Assembly (NCBI GenBank): GCA_003240795.1
Contig: QFNK01000043.1
Coordinates: 1 to 9,845 of the forward strand
DNA: 9,845 bases
Source: Micavibrio aeruginosavorus
Lineage (GTDB): Bacteria; Pseudomonadota; Alphaproteobacteria; Micavibrionales; Micavibrionaceae
Reading direction: 5' to 3'
Shown: positions 1 to 9,845 of the stretch, one piece after another
How the letters are laid out: each line of letters starts with the position of its first letter
Position numbering within the stretch: position 1 is the stretch's first letter
The notes under the pieces: generated by a model
What the model was told of the DNA's origin: nothing
Databases searched by the model: none
The model's input: only the letters and a program-made list of their open reading frames with translations
Translations under genes and position numbers: made by a program

Positions 1-1481
1 TGTTCGGATTCCAGATACTGCGCGAACAACTCCCGCTGCCGTCCGAGATCGTCTTCGTTACACACACCGTCATCCGCAAGAATACCGTCAAGATAGCGCC
101 CCTGACGCTCCAGACGCCCCTGCACTTCGGCAAGCGCGGGCTCCGCAAGCCTTGGCGCCAAGGTTTCATTGACGAAGCTGAGCGTGCTGTTCACCAAAAC
201 CTGGCGAAGCCTGCGCTCCTCAAGCATTTCACGCTCTTCGGTTTCTGAAACGCCAAGCCATTTGATTAACAGCGGCAACGTCAGCCCTTGAAACACGAGC
301 GTCACAAGGATCACGACAAATGTAATGAACAGGATAGTGCCGCGCTGCGGAAACTCTTCACCGTTGTCCATTACGAGCGGTAGCGCAAGAGCCGTAGCCA
401 ACGAAATAACCCCGCGCATGCCGGACCATCCCAGTATGAACAGCTGGCCGTTCGTTTTGTCCGATACCGTAATCCCGCGCCGTTTACGCAGCCAGTCCGA
501 AACGCGCACGGTAGGGAAAATCCATATCAGGCGGATGACGATCACAACGGCGCTGATAAGCAATCCGTAGCCGATCAGATGCGGCAAGGGATGACCCGAT
601 ACATCGTTGACGATCACCGGAAGCTCCAGGCCGATCAGGATAAACACAAAACCGTTGAGCAGGAAAATCAGCGTGTCCCAAAACCCGTTCATCTGCATCC
701 GCGTCTGGAAGGAGAAGATTTCATGCGCGCGCCATGAAATGACCAGGCCTGTCGCGACAACGGATAAAACACCGGAAACACCGACATCTTCCGCCGCTAT
801 ATAAGATACAAAAGGCAGAATTAGCGTGAGGATCGTTTCAACGATCGGATTGTTGAACAATTTTTTCAAAACCCACGTGAACGCGAAACCGATAGCGGTG
901 CCGATCATAACACCGCCGGCGGCGACGAGAACAAACTCCAGCGCCGCCTGCCACAAAACGAACGCGCCGCCGCTTGCCACCGCAATGACCGCATAGCGGT
1001 AGGCGATAAGTGCGGTCGCATCGTTCACAAGGCTCTCGCCCTCCAGAATGGCCACCAATCGCTTGGGCAGACGCAGCCCCTTAATCGCGCTTGTCGCAGC
1101 GACAGCATCCGGCGGCGACACGATCGCCCCCAAAACAAAAGCCAGCGGCCATGAAAAGCCCGGAATCATGTAATAAGCGCACACCGCGACGCCCGCAGTG
1201 GTAAACAGCACTAGTCCGATGGCAAGGCGGCCAATAGAATCGCTGTGCTTTTTAAAATCATGCCAGGACGTGTGACGCGCGGCATCGAACAGCAAAGGCG
1301 GCAGGAAGAGCAAAAACACAATCTCGGGCGTGATCTGTACCTCCGGAAGGCCGGGAATAAGACTGATCCCGAGGCCCGCCATGACCAGAACAATCGGATA
1401 GGAAATATTGATCTTCGACGCGACGGAGTAAAGCGCCGCCAGAACAGCCATAAGAATAAGGACGGTATCCAGATGTTCCAT
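1..1481 (-). CDS. CPA1-family Na+/H+ antiporter, 3'-truncated by window edge
   Basis: Translating the minus strand from ATG at 1481 gives 493 residues with no stop before the left edge. The protein is a polytopic inner-membrane cation/proton exchanger of the CPA1 (NhaP/NHE-like, Na_H_Exchanger) family, which exchanges cytoplasmic Na+ (or K+) for protons to control pH and ion load. Visible family motifs are LFLPPLLFDAA (residues 57-68, TM region resembling the inhibitor-binding segment of eukaryotic NHEs), SPPDAVAA (122-129), EGESLVNDATAL (147-158) with the Asn153-Asp154 pair of the ion-binding core, and GMRGVISLATALALP (354-368) with the conserved Arg356. About a dozen hydrophobic segments end near residue 406. 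A charged, Glu/Arg-rich cytoplasmic tail of at least 85 residues follows and is cut by the edge. The start at 1481 puts TM1 right after a short leader, as is usual in the family, but an in-frame ATG at 1517 has a better ribosome binding site. Family is certain; ion preference cannot be read from sequence. Confidence 0.93.
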   Translation of the reverse strand, partial: MEHLDTVLILMAVLAALYSVASKINISYPIVLVMAGLGISLIPGLPEVQITPEIVFLLFLPPLLFDAARHTSWHDFKKHSDSIGRLAIGLVLFTTAGVAVCAYYMIPGFSWPLAFVLGAIVSPPDAVAATSAIKGLRLPKRLVAILEGESLVNDATALIAYRYAVIAVASGGAFVLWQAALEFVLVAAGGVMIGTAIGFAFTWVLKKLFNNPIVETILTLILPFVSYIAAEDVGVSGVLSVVATGLVISWRAHEIFSFQTRMQMNGFWDTLIFLLNGFVFILIGLELPVIVNDVSGHPLPHLIGYGLLISAVVIVIRLIWIFPTVRVSDWLRKRRGITVSDKTNGQLFILGWSGMRGVISLATALALPLVMDNGEEFPQRGTILFITFVVILVTLVFQGLTLPLLIKWLGVSETEEREMLEERRLRQVLVNSTLSFVNETLAPRLAEPALAEVQGRLERQGRYLDGILADDGVCNEDDLGRQRELFAQYLESE

Positions 1482-1601
1482 AGAAAATGCCGTAAAATAA
1501 AGATAATTTATTGTCATTATGCCCTGAAATGCAGGCAAAAAAACGGCTTTTGTTTACAGTTACCTCTTTTTATCTGAACGCCCCGACACTACTTTACAAA
1601 G
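1482..1601. other. Divergent intergenic region, AT-rich
   Basis: These 120 bases separate the left-going antiporter from the right-going small gene, so promoters for both should lie here. The segment is markedly more AT-rich than the flanking genes, including a run of seven A at 1537-1543. Only weak promoter matches are visible: TTGCCT with GACAAT at 17-base spacing or CATAAT alone for the minus direction, and TTTACA (1553-1558) without a well-spaced -10 box for the plus direction. I see no operator palindrome or riboswitch-like structure. Confidence 0.5.
1515..1525 (-). promoter_or_regulatory. Possible alternative start and Shine-Dalgarno of the antiporter
   Basis: On the minus strand AGGG (1525-1522) lies four bases before an ATG (1517-1515) in frame with the antiporter and with no stop between. 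Starting here adds twelve residues (MTINYLYFTAFS) ahead of the start at 1481, which itself has no clear Shine-Dalgarno sequence (GGCATTTTCT precedes it). The same bases also read CATAAT (1521-1516), a five-of-six match to a -10 box, but no convincing -35 box lies 16-18 bases upstream. Either reading (start site or promoter) is possible; both cannot be true at once. Confidence 0.35.
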
Positions 1602-1910
1602 ATGACAAGATTTTTGCTGACAACCGCCCTTCTGGTTATTACCGCCCTGCCCGCCATGGCACAGCGCGATGATTACGCCCCCGAATTTTCCGGTCCGCGC
1701 GCAAGGATCGACAACAATCTGGACCGACTGCGCACCCAGAACGAACTGACGCGCCAGAGCGTTCAGCAGCGCCGCGAGGTCCTGAAACTCCGCAGCAACG
1801 ACATCAATGCCGACAGACAGATGCAGCAGCGCAGCTTGAAGGCACAGGGTGAGATGATCCGAAGACAGGAAGAACTGCGGCGGACTATCGACAATTATTA
1901 CAATGAATAA
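1602..1910 (+). CDS. Small exported helix-rich protein of unknown function
   Basis: I do not recognise a family. The 102-residue product begins with a textbook Sec signal peptide: a short basic n-region (MTR), a hydrophobic core (about residues 4-16) and an AMA cleavage site with cleavage expected before Gln21. The mature part, about 82 residues, has no Cys or Trp, is rich in Arg and Gln, and from about residue 33 to 98 reads as one or two long amphipathic helices with partial hydrophobic heptad spacing (Ile36, Leu40, Leu43, Val54, Leu61, Ile68, Leu79, Ile86, Ile96), suggesting a coiled coil. No lipobox is present, so it is probably soluble in the periplasm or loosely envelope-associated. ATG 1602 is the only start, since an in-frame TGA lies at 1575-1577; its ribosome binding site is weak. 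A strong terminator begins directly after the TAA stop. It stands alone, divergent from the antiporter and convergent with rpoC. The signal peptide plus terminator make a real gene very likely. Confidence 0.82.
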   Translation: MTRFLLTTALLVITALPAMAQRDDYAPEFSGPRARIDNNLDRLRTQNELTRQSVQQRREVLKLRSNDINADRQMQQRSLKAQGEMIRRQEELRRTIDNYYNE

Positions 1911-1942
1911 AAAAACGGCCTCTTTAAAAAGAGGCCGTTTTT
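1911..1942. terminator. Bidirectional intrinsic terminator shared by the small gene and rpoC
   Basis: Left arm 1911-1925 and right arm 1928-1942 are perfect reverse complements (15 bases each, two-base centre; the inner A/T pairs would open into a larger loop). The GC core is CGGCCTC/GAGGCCG, flanked by A tracts on the left and T tracts on the right, so the RNA of either strand ends in a U-run after a GC stem. On the plus strand it starts immediately after the small gene's stop; on the minus strand it starts 22 bases past the rpoC stop. It fits factor-independent termination of two convergent transcripts. Confidence 0.93.
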
Positions 1943-1964
1943 AATTGTTGGTTTGGCAAATCGA

Positions 1965-4900
1965 TTAGCCGTTTGCCGCGCTCTTCGGAGCATCGGCGAC
2001 ATCGTCGGCATCGATCGCGCCGGCCTGCTGCTGAGCAGCCAGGGCGAGCGTGTCGCGGTCCGCCGCAAGTTTGCGGATCTTGTTGACGTAAGAGCCCGTA
2101 CCAGCCGGGATCAGACGACCCACAATGACGTTTTCTTTCAGGCCGTGCAGCTCGTCCACCTTGCCTTGCGTTGCGGCTTCGGTAAGAACGCGTGTCGTCT
2201 CCTGGAAGGAAGCGGCAGAGATAAAGGAACGCGTTTGCAGCGATGCCTTCGTGATACCTTGCAGAACCGGTTTGCCAACCGCAGGGATTTTTGCCTCGCG
2301 GATGTATTTCTGGTTCGTGGCTTCGAACTCTTCGCGGTCGATATGCTCGCCGACGAGGAACGTCGTGTCGCCCACTTCAAGGATTTCAACTTTCTGCATC
2401 ATCTGACGTGAAATCACTTCGATGTGCTTGTCGTTGATCTTAACCCCTTGCAGACGGTAAACGTCCTGGATCTCGTTGATAAGGTATTCGGCCAGGGCCT
2501 CGACGCCCATAACGTCCAGAATGTCGTGCGGTACGAGCGCGCCATCGAGCAGCGGATCGCCCTTGCGGACGAAGTCGCCTTCCTGAACGGCCAGGTGACG
2601 GCCTTTCGGGATGAGGTACTCTTTCGGCTCCAGCGTTTTGTCCGTCGGGTTGACGATGATGCGGCGCTTGGACTTGTAGTCCTTGCCGAATTCAACCTGA
2701 CCATCGACATCGGAGATAATCGCAAAGTCTTTCGGACGCCGTGCTTCGAACAGTTCGGCAACGCGTGGAAGACCCCCGGTGATGTCACGTGTTTTGGACG
2801 TTTCACGCGGGATACGGCCGATGATGTCCCCTGCTTTCACTTCCTGACCGTTTTCAACGGACAGGATCGTGTCGGTAGACAGGTAGTAGTTAGCCGGCAA
2901 GCCGTTCGGTAGCGTGACGATCTCACCTTTTTTGTCCGTCAGCATGACGCGAGGCTTCAGGTCGCCGCCTTTTGGCTGCGATCTCCAGTCGATAACGACA
3001 CGGGATGCGATACCTGTTGCTTCGTCTACGCGCTCGGCGATGGAGACGCCTTCCATAAGGTCGGCAAACTTCACAATACCGTCTTTTTCCGTGATGATCG
3101 GCATGGTGAACGGGTCCCATTCAGCCAGCTTCTCGCCGGTTTTGACTTTCGCGTTGTTTTCCACGAGCAGGCGCGCGCCGTAAGGTACGCGGTGCGCCGC
3201 ACGCTCTTTGCCTTTTGCATCGAGAAGAATGATCTCGGTGTTACGGCCCATGACGATAGCAACGCCGGAAGAGTTCTTGACGATCGTTGCGTTACGCACT
3301 TCGACTTTGCCGTCCAGCGCCGCTTCGAACGAGGATTTCTCCGCGCCGCGCTGAGCCGCGCCGCCGATGTGGAACGTACGCATCGTAAGCTGAGTACCAG
3401 GCTCACCAATCGACTGTGCCGCCATAACGCCGACAGCTTCGCCCTGGTTGACCATCGCGCCGCGGGCAAGATCACGCCCGTAGCAGTTGGCACAGACACC
3501 GGTTTTCGCATGACACGTCAGGACCGAGCGAACCTTGACGAAGTCGAGGCCGGCCGTTTCGATTTTCTCGGCGAGGTTTTCGTCGATCATCTCGTTTTTC
3601 TTGACGATGACTTCACCAGACAGCGGGTCTTTGACATCATCGAGGACAACACGGCCGAGCGAACGCTCACCGAGGCCCACGATAACGTCTGCACCCGACA
3701 TAACCGCGCGGATCGTAACGCCCTCTTCCGTACCGCAATCGACTTCCGTGATAACGGCGTCCTGCGCAACGTCGACGAGGCGGCGTGTGAGATAACCGGA
3801 GTTGGCCGTTTTCAAAGCCGTGTCCGCCAGACCTTTACGGGCTCCGTGGGTCGAGTTGAAGTATTCAAGAACGGACAGGCCTTCCTTGAAGTTGGAGATA
3901 ATCGGCGTTTCGATAATCTCGCCCGACGGCTTGGCCATGAGACCGCGCATACCGGCCAGCTGACGGATCTGCGCGGCGGAACCACGCGCACCGGAGTGTG
4001 CCATCATGTAGACGGAGTTAAGACCGACTTCACCGACGTTGGAGATGTGTTTCATCATGGCGCCCGCAACGTCGTCCGTGCAGCGCGACCAGATGTCGAC
4101 AACCTTGTTGTACTTCTCACCTTTCGTGATCAGACCGTCTTGGTATTGTTGCTCGTATTCAGCAACTTTTGCCGTTGCTTCGGCAACCATCTTGGCCTTT
4201 TCTTTCGGAATGATCATGTCATCCTTACCGAAGGAAATACCGGCGATGCAGGCGTTGCGGAAACCGAGCTTCATCATACGGTCACAGAAGATCACAGTCT
4301 CTTTCTGACCGCAGTGACGGTAAACCGTATCGATCAGGTTCGTGACTTCTTTCTTCGTCATGACCGTGTTGATCAGGCTGAACGGAAGGTTTTTGTGACG
4401 CGGGAACAGCTCGGACAGGATCATACGGCCTGGCGTGGATTCAACCAGTTCCGTCTTCTTGTTGCCGTCTGCATCAATGCCGTGATAGCGGCATTTGATT
4501 TTCGCATGCATCGAAACGTGACCTTCGGCCAGCGCGTGCTGGATTTCACCAGGACCGCGGAAGACCATGCCTTCGCCCTTCTCGCCGTCGCGCTGAATGG
4601 TCATGTAGTATAGACCAAGCACGATGTCCTGCGATGGAACGATGATAGGCTTGCCGTTTGCAGGCGACAGGATGTTGTTTGTGGACATCATCAGGCAGCG
4701 TGCTTCCAGCTGCGATTCAATCGACAGCGGAACGTGAACAGCCATCTGGTCTCCGTCGAAGTCGGCGTTGAAAGCCGTCGTGACGAGCGGGTGCAGCTGA
4801 ATGGCTTTACCTTCGATCAACGTCGGTTCGAACGCCTGGATACCGAGGCGGTGAAGCGTAGGCGCGCGGTTCAGGAGAACCGGGTGTTCGCGGATAACTT

Positions 4901-6143
4901 CTTCAAGGATGTCCCAAACTTCCGGACGCTCTTTCTCCACCATCTTCTTCGCGGCCTTGACCGTGGAGGCCATGCCGTAGATTTCGAGCTTGTGGTAGAT
5001 GAACGGCTTGAACAGTTCGAGCGCCATTTTCTTCGGCAGACCGCACTGGTGCAGTTTCAGTTCAGGACCGACAACGATAACCGAACGGCCGGAGTAGTCG
5101 ACGCGTTTACCGAGCAGGTTCTGACGGAAGCGACCCTGCTTCCCTTTCAGCATGTCGGAGAGCGATTTCAGAGGACGCTTGTTCGCACCCGTGATAACGC
5201 GGCCGCGGCGGCCGTTGTCGAACAGCGCGTCAACGGCTTCCTGCAACATACGCTTTTCGTTACGGACGATGATGTCCGGCGCGCGCAGTTCCATCAGGCG
5301 CTTCAAACGGTTGTTACGGTTGATGACGCGGCGGTACAGATCGTTCAGGTCGGACGTTGCAAAACGGCCGCCGTCCAGAGGAACGAGCGGGCGCAATTCA
5401 GGCGGCAGAACAGGAACAACGTCGAGGATCATCCATTCAGGACGCGTGCCGGAAGAGATAAAGGATTCCAGAAGTTTCAGGCGTTTTACCAGCTTCTTGC
5501 GTTTCGCTTCAGAGTTGGTATCGCGCAAGTCTTCTTCGCACTTAACAAGATCTTCTTCCAGATTGATGTTCTGGAGGATTTCCTTCAGAGCCTCGGCACC
5601 GATAGCGGCGCGGAAGTTTTCTTCGCCATATTCATCCTGTGCATTCATAAACTCTTCTTCGGAGAGCAGCTGAAGCTGTTTCAGCGGCGTCATGCCCGGC
5701 TCGAGAACCACATAGGCCTCAAAGTACAGAATTTTTTCGAGTTCTTTCAGCGTCAGGTCGATCATCAGACCGATACGGGACGGCAGGGATTTCAGGAACC
5801 AGATGTGCGCAACAGGGGATGCCAGTTCGATATGGCCCATGCGTTCGCGGCGGACTTTCGTCAGCGTGACTTCAACGCCGCACTTTTCGCACACGATGCC
5901 TTTGTATTTCATGCGCTTGTACTTACCGCACAAGCATTCGTAATCCTTGATAGGACCAAAGATACGCGCGCAGAACAAACCGTCGCGCTCAGGCTTGAAG
6001 GTACGGTAGTTGATCGTTTCCGGCTTCTTCACTTCACCGAAAGACCAGCTCAGGATTTGCTCCGGCGACGCGATCGCGATGCGGATCTGGTCGAAGCTTT
6101 GCGGACCTTGCGGAGCGCCGAAGAGGTTCATCAATTCATTCAT
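1965..6143 (-). CDS. rpoC: DNA-directed RNA polymerase subunit beta'
   Basis: Complete 1,392-residue beta' subunit, close to the usual alphaproteobacterial length and slightly shorter than the 1,407 of E. coli. With beta it forms the active-site cleft of RNA polymerase and carries the catalytic Mg2+. N-terminal zinc-binding cysteines are at 70, 72, 85 and 88. The catalytic NADFDGDQ motif is at 459-466 with Asp461, Asp463 and Asp465 binding Mg2+. The second zinc site uses Cys803, Cys877, Cys884 and Cys887. The bridge-helix region begins near residue 700, and the trigger loop (GEPGTQLTMRTFHIGG, 913-928) has the substrate-contacting Met921 and His925. An insertion of roughly 190 residues separates the two halves of the trigger loop (second half ETSKTRDITGGLPRVAELFE), as in the proteobacterial SI3 insertion. 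The tail is Ala/Asp-rich. ATG 6143 has AAGGCAGG five bases upstream. It is 84 bases downstream of rpoB and ends at a terminator. No frameshift or missing key residue is visible. Confidence 0.99.
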   Translation of the reverse strand: MNELMNLFGAPQGPQSFDQIRIAIASPEQILSWSFGEVKKPETINYRTFKPERDGLFCARIFGPIKDYECLCGKYKRMKYKGIVCEKCGVEVTLTKVRRERMGHIELASPVAHIWFLKSLPSRIGLMIDLTLKELEKILYFEAYVVLEPGMTPLKQLQLLSEEEFMNAQDEYGEENFRAAIGAEALKEILQNINLEEDLVKCEEDLRDTNSEAKRKKLVKRLKLLESFISSGTRPEWMILDVVPVLPPELRPLVPLDGGRFATSDLNDLYRRVINRNNRLKRLMELRAPDIIVRNEKRMLQEAVDALFDNGRRGRVITGANKRPLKSLSDMLKGKQGRFRQNLLGKRVDYSGRSVIVVGPELKLHQCGLPKKMALELFKPFIYHKLEIYGMASTVKAAKKMVEKERPEVWDILEEVIREHPVLLNRAPTLHRLGIQAFEPTLIEGKAIQLHPLVTTAFNADFDGDQMAVHVPLSIESQLEARCLMMSTNNILSPANGKPIIVPSQDIVLGLYYMTIQRDGEKGEGMVFRGPGEIQHALAEGHVSMHAKIKCRYHGIDADGNKKTELVESTPGRMILSELFPRHKNLPFSLINTVMTKKEVTNLIDTVYRHCGQKETVIFCDRMMKLGFRNACIAGISFGKDDMIIPKEKAKMVAEATAKVAEYEQQYQDGLITKGEKYNKVVDIWSRCTDDVAGAMMKHISNVGEVGLNSVYMMAHSGARGSAAQIRQLAGMRGLMAKPSGEIIETPIISNFKEGLSVLEYFNSTHGARKGLADTALKTANSGYLTRRLVDVAQDAVITEVDCGTEEGVTIRAVMSGADVIVGLGERSLGRVVLDDVKDPLSGEVIVKKNEMIDENLAEKIETAGLDFVKVRSVLTCHAKTGVCANCYGRDLARGAMVNQGEAVGVMAAQSIGEPGTQLTMRTFHIGGAAQRGAEKSSFEAALDGKVEVRNATIVKNSSGVAIVMGRNTEIILLDAKGKERAAHRVPYGARLLVENNAKVKTGEKLAEWDPFTMPIITEKDGIVKFADLMEGVSIAERVDEATGIASRVVIDWRSQPKGGDLKPRVMLTDKKGEIVTLPNGLPANYYLSTDTILSVENGQEVKAGDIIGRIPRETSKTRDITGGLPRVAELFEARRPKDFAIISDVDGQVEFGKDYKSKRRIIVNPTDKTLEPKEYLIPKGRHLAVQEGDFVRKGDPLLDGALVPHDILDVMGVEALAEYLINEIQDVYRLQGVKINDKHIEVISRQMMQKVEILEVGDTTFLVGEHIDREEFEATNQKYIREAKIPAVGKPVLQGITKASLQTRSFISAASFQETTRVLTEAATQGKVDELHGLKENVIVGRLIPAGTGSYVNKIRKLAADRDTLALAAQQQAGAIDADDVADAPKSAANG

Positions 6144-6148
6144 TTTTG

Positions 6149-6156
6149 CCTGCCTT
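6149..6156 (-). promoter_or_regulatory. Ribosome binding site of rpoC
   Basis: The minus strand reads AAGGCAGG, then five bases (CAAAA), then ATG at 6143. This supports 6143 rather than the in-frame Met5 codon as the start. It lies about 30 bases downstream of the intergenic hairpin, so the hairpin does not directly cover it. Confidence 0.75.
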
Positions 6157-6187
6157 TTAAATCTTTAACTGTCTTGCTTTGTTAGCC

Positions 6188-6223
6188 ACTGACCCCCGCG
6201 CATTCCTGCGCGGGGAGGACAGT
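6188..6223 (-). other. rpoB-rpoC intergenic RNA hairpin with GNRA tetraloop
   Basis: In the minus-strand transcript, CCCCGCGCA (6215-6207) and TGCGCGGGG (6202-6194) form a perfect nine-pair stem closed by a GGAA tetraloop (6206-6203), which matches the stable GNRA class. Below an internal loop (UCCU opposite GU) a second helix of four pairs forms between ACTG (6223-6220) and CAGT (6191-6188). The sequence after the stem is GUCAGUGGCUAACAAAGC, not a U-run, so it is not a standard intrinsic terminator. It could be an RNA processing or stability element, or a partial attenuator adjusting rpoC relative to rpoB; its role is inference. Confidence 0.7.
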
Positions 6224-6227
6224 TTAA

Positions 6228-9845
<3,618 letters not shown>

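Noticed and set aside
1245..1577. A 110-codon plus-strand frame overlapping the antiporter start.
   Set aside because: The minus strand encodes conserved antiporter text through most of this stretch, and the plus-strand product is basic, low in structure and unlike any known protein.
3192..4613. A 473-codon open frame on the plus strand opposite rpoC.
   Set aside because: It is in exact codon register with rpoC, so its stops could arise only from TTA, CTA or TCA codons in rpoC, which are rarely used there; it ends precisely at a CTA Leu codon. The product looks like no protein family. It is a codon-usage shadow.
4734..6185. A 483-codon open frame on the plus strand opposite the 5' half of rpoC.
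   Set aside because: Same register and same cause as the other long antisense frame: absence of TTA, CTA and TCA in rpoC. The Phe/Arg/Gln-rich composition is the mirror of rpoC codons.
6188..6223. The rpoB-rpoC hairpin as an intrinsic terminator.
   Set aside because: No U-run follows the stem on either strand, and terminating there would cut off rpoC, which must be expressed with rpoB.

Overview
The window is a core-genome segment of a proteobacterium, most likely an alphaproteobacterium. The evidence is the RNA polymerase subunits: the beta' chain is about 1,390 residues, beta' carries the trigger-loop insertion typical of proteobacteria, and the wording of the beta sequence is alphaproteobacterial in style. 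Base composition is moderately GC-rich and uniform across the three large genes, so nothing suggests recent transfer. A finer placement cannot be made by eye.

Layout from right to left. The minus strand from the right edge to 6228 is rpoB, with its 5' end (about 170-190 codons) outside the window. After an 84-base gap containing a strong GNRA-capped hairpin comes complete rpoC (6143 to 1965). Transcription is then stopped by a near-perfect palindromic, bidirectional terminator (1911-1942). The same terminator serves a small convergent plus-strand gene (1602-1910) that encodes an exported, helix-rich protein of 102 residues and unknown function. Divergent from it across a short AT-rich gap lies a CPA1-family Na+/H+ antiporter on the minus strand (1481 leftward), whose C-terminal end runs off the left edge.

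rpoB and rpoC together form the catalytic heart of RNA polymerase and are clearly co-transcribed. In many alphaproteobacteria the str genes (rpsL-rpsG-fusA-tuf) follow rpoC. Here the unit ends at a terminator and the neighbours are an unrelated exported protein and an ion transporter, so the usual ribosomal continuation is broken.

I found no CRISPR array, mobile element, tRNA, rRNA or defence system, and no evidence for a new multi-gene system. The points most worth a second look are the small exported protein, the rpoB-rpoC intergenic hairpin, the break in order after rpoC and the two possible starts of the antiporter.
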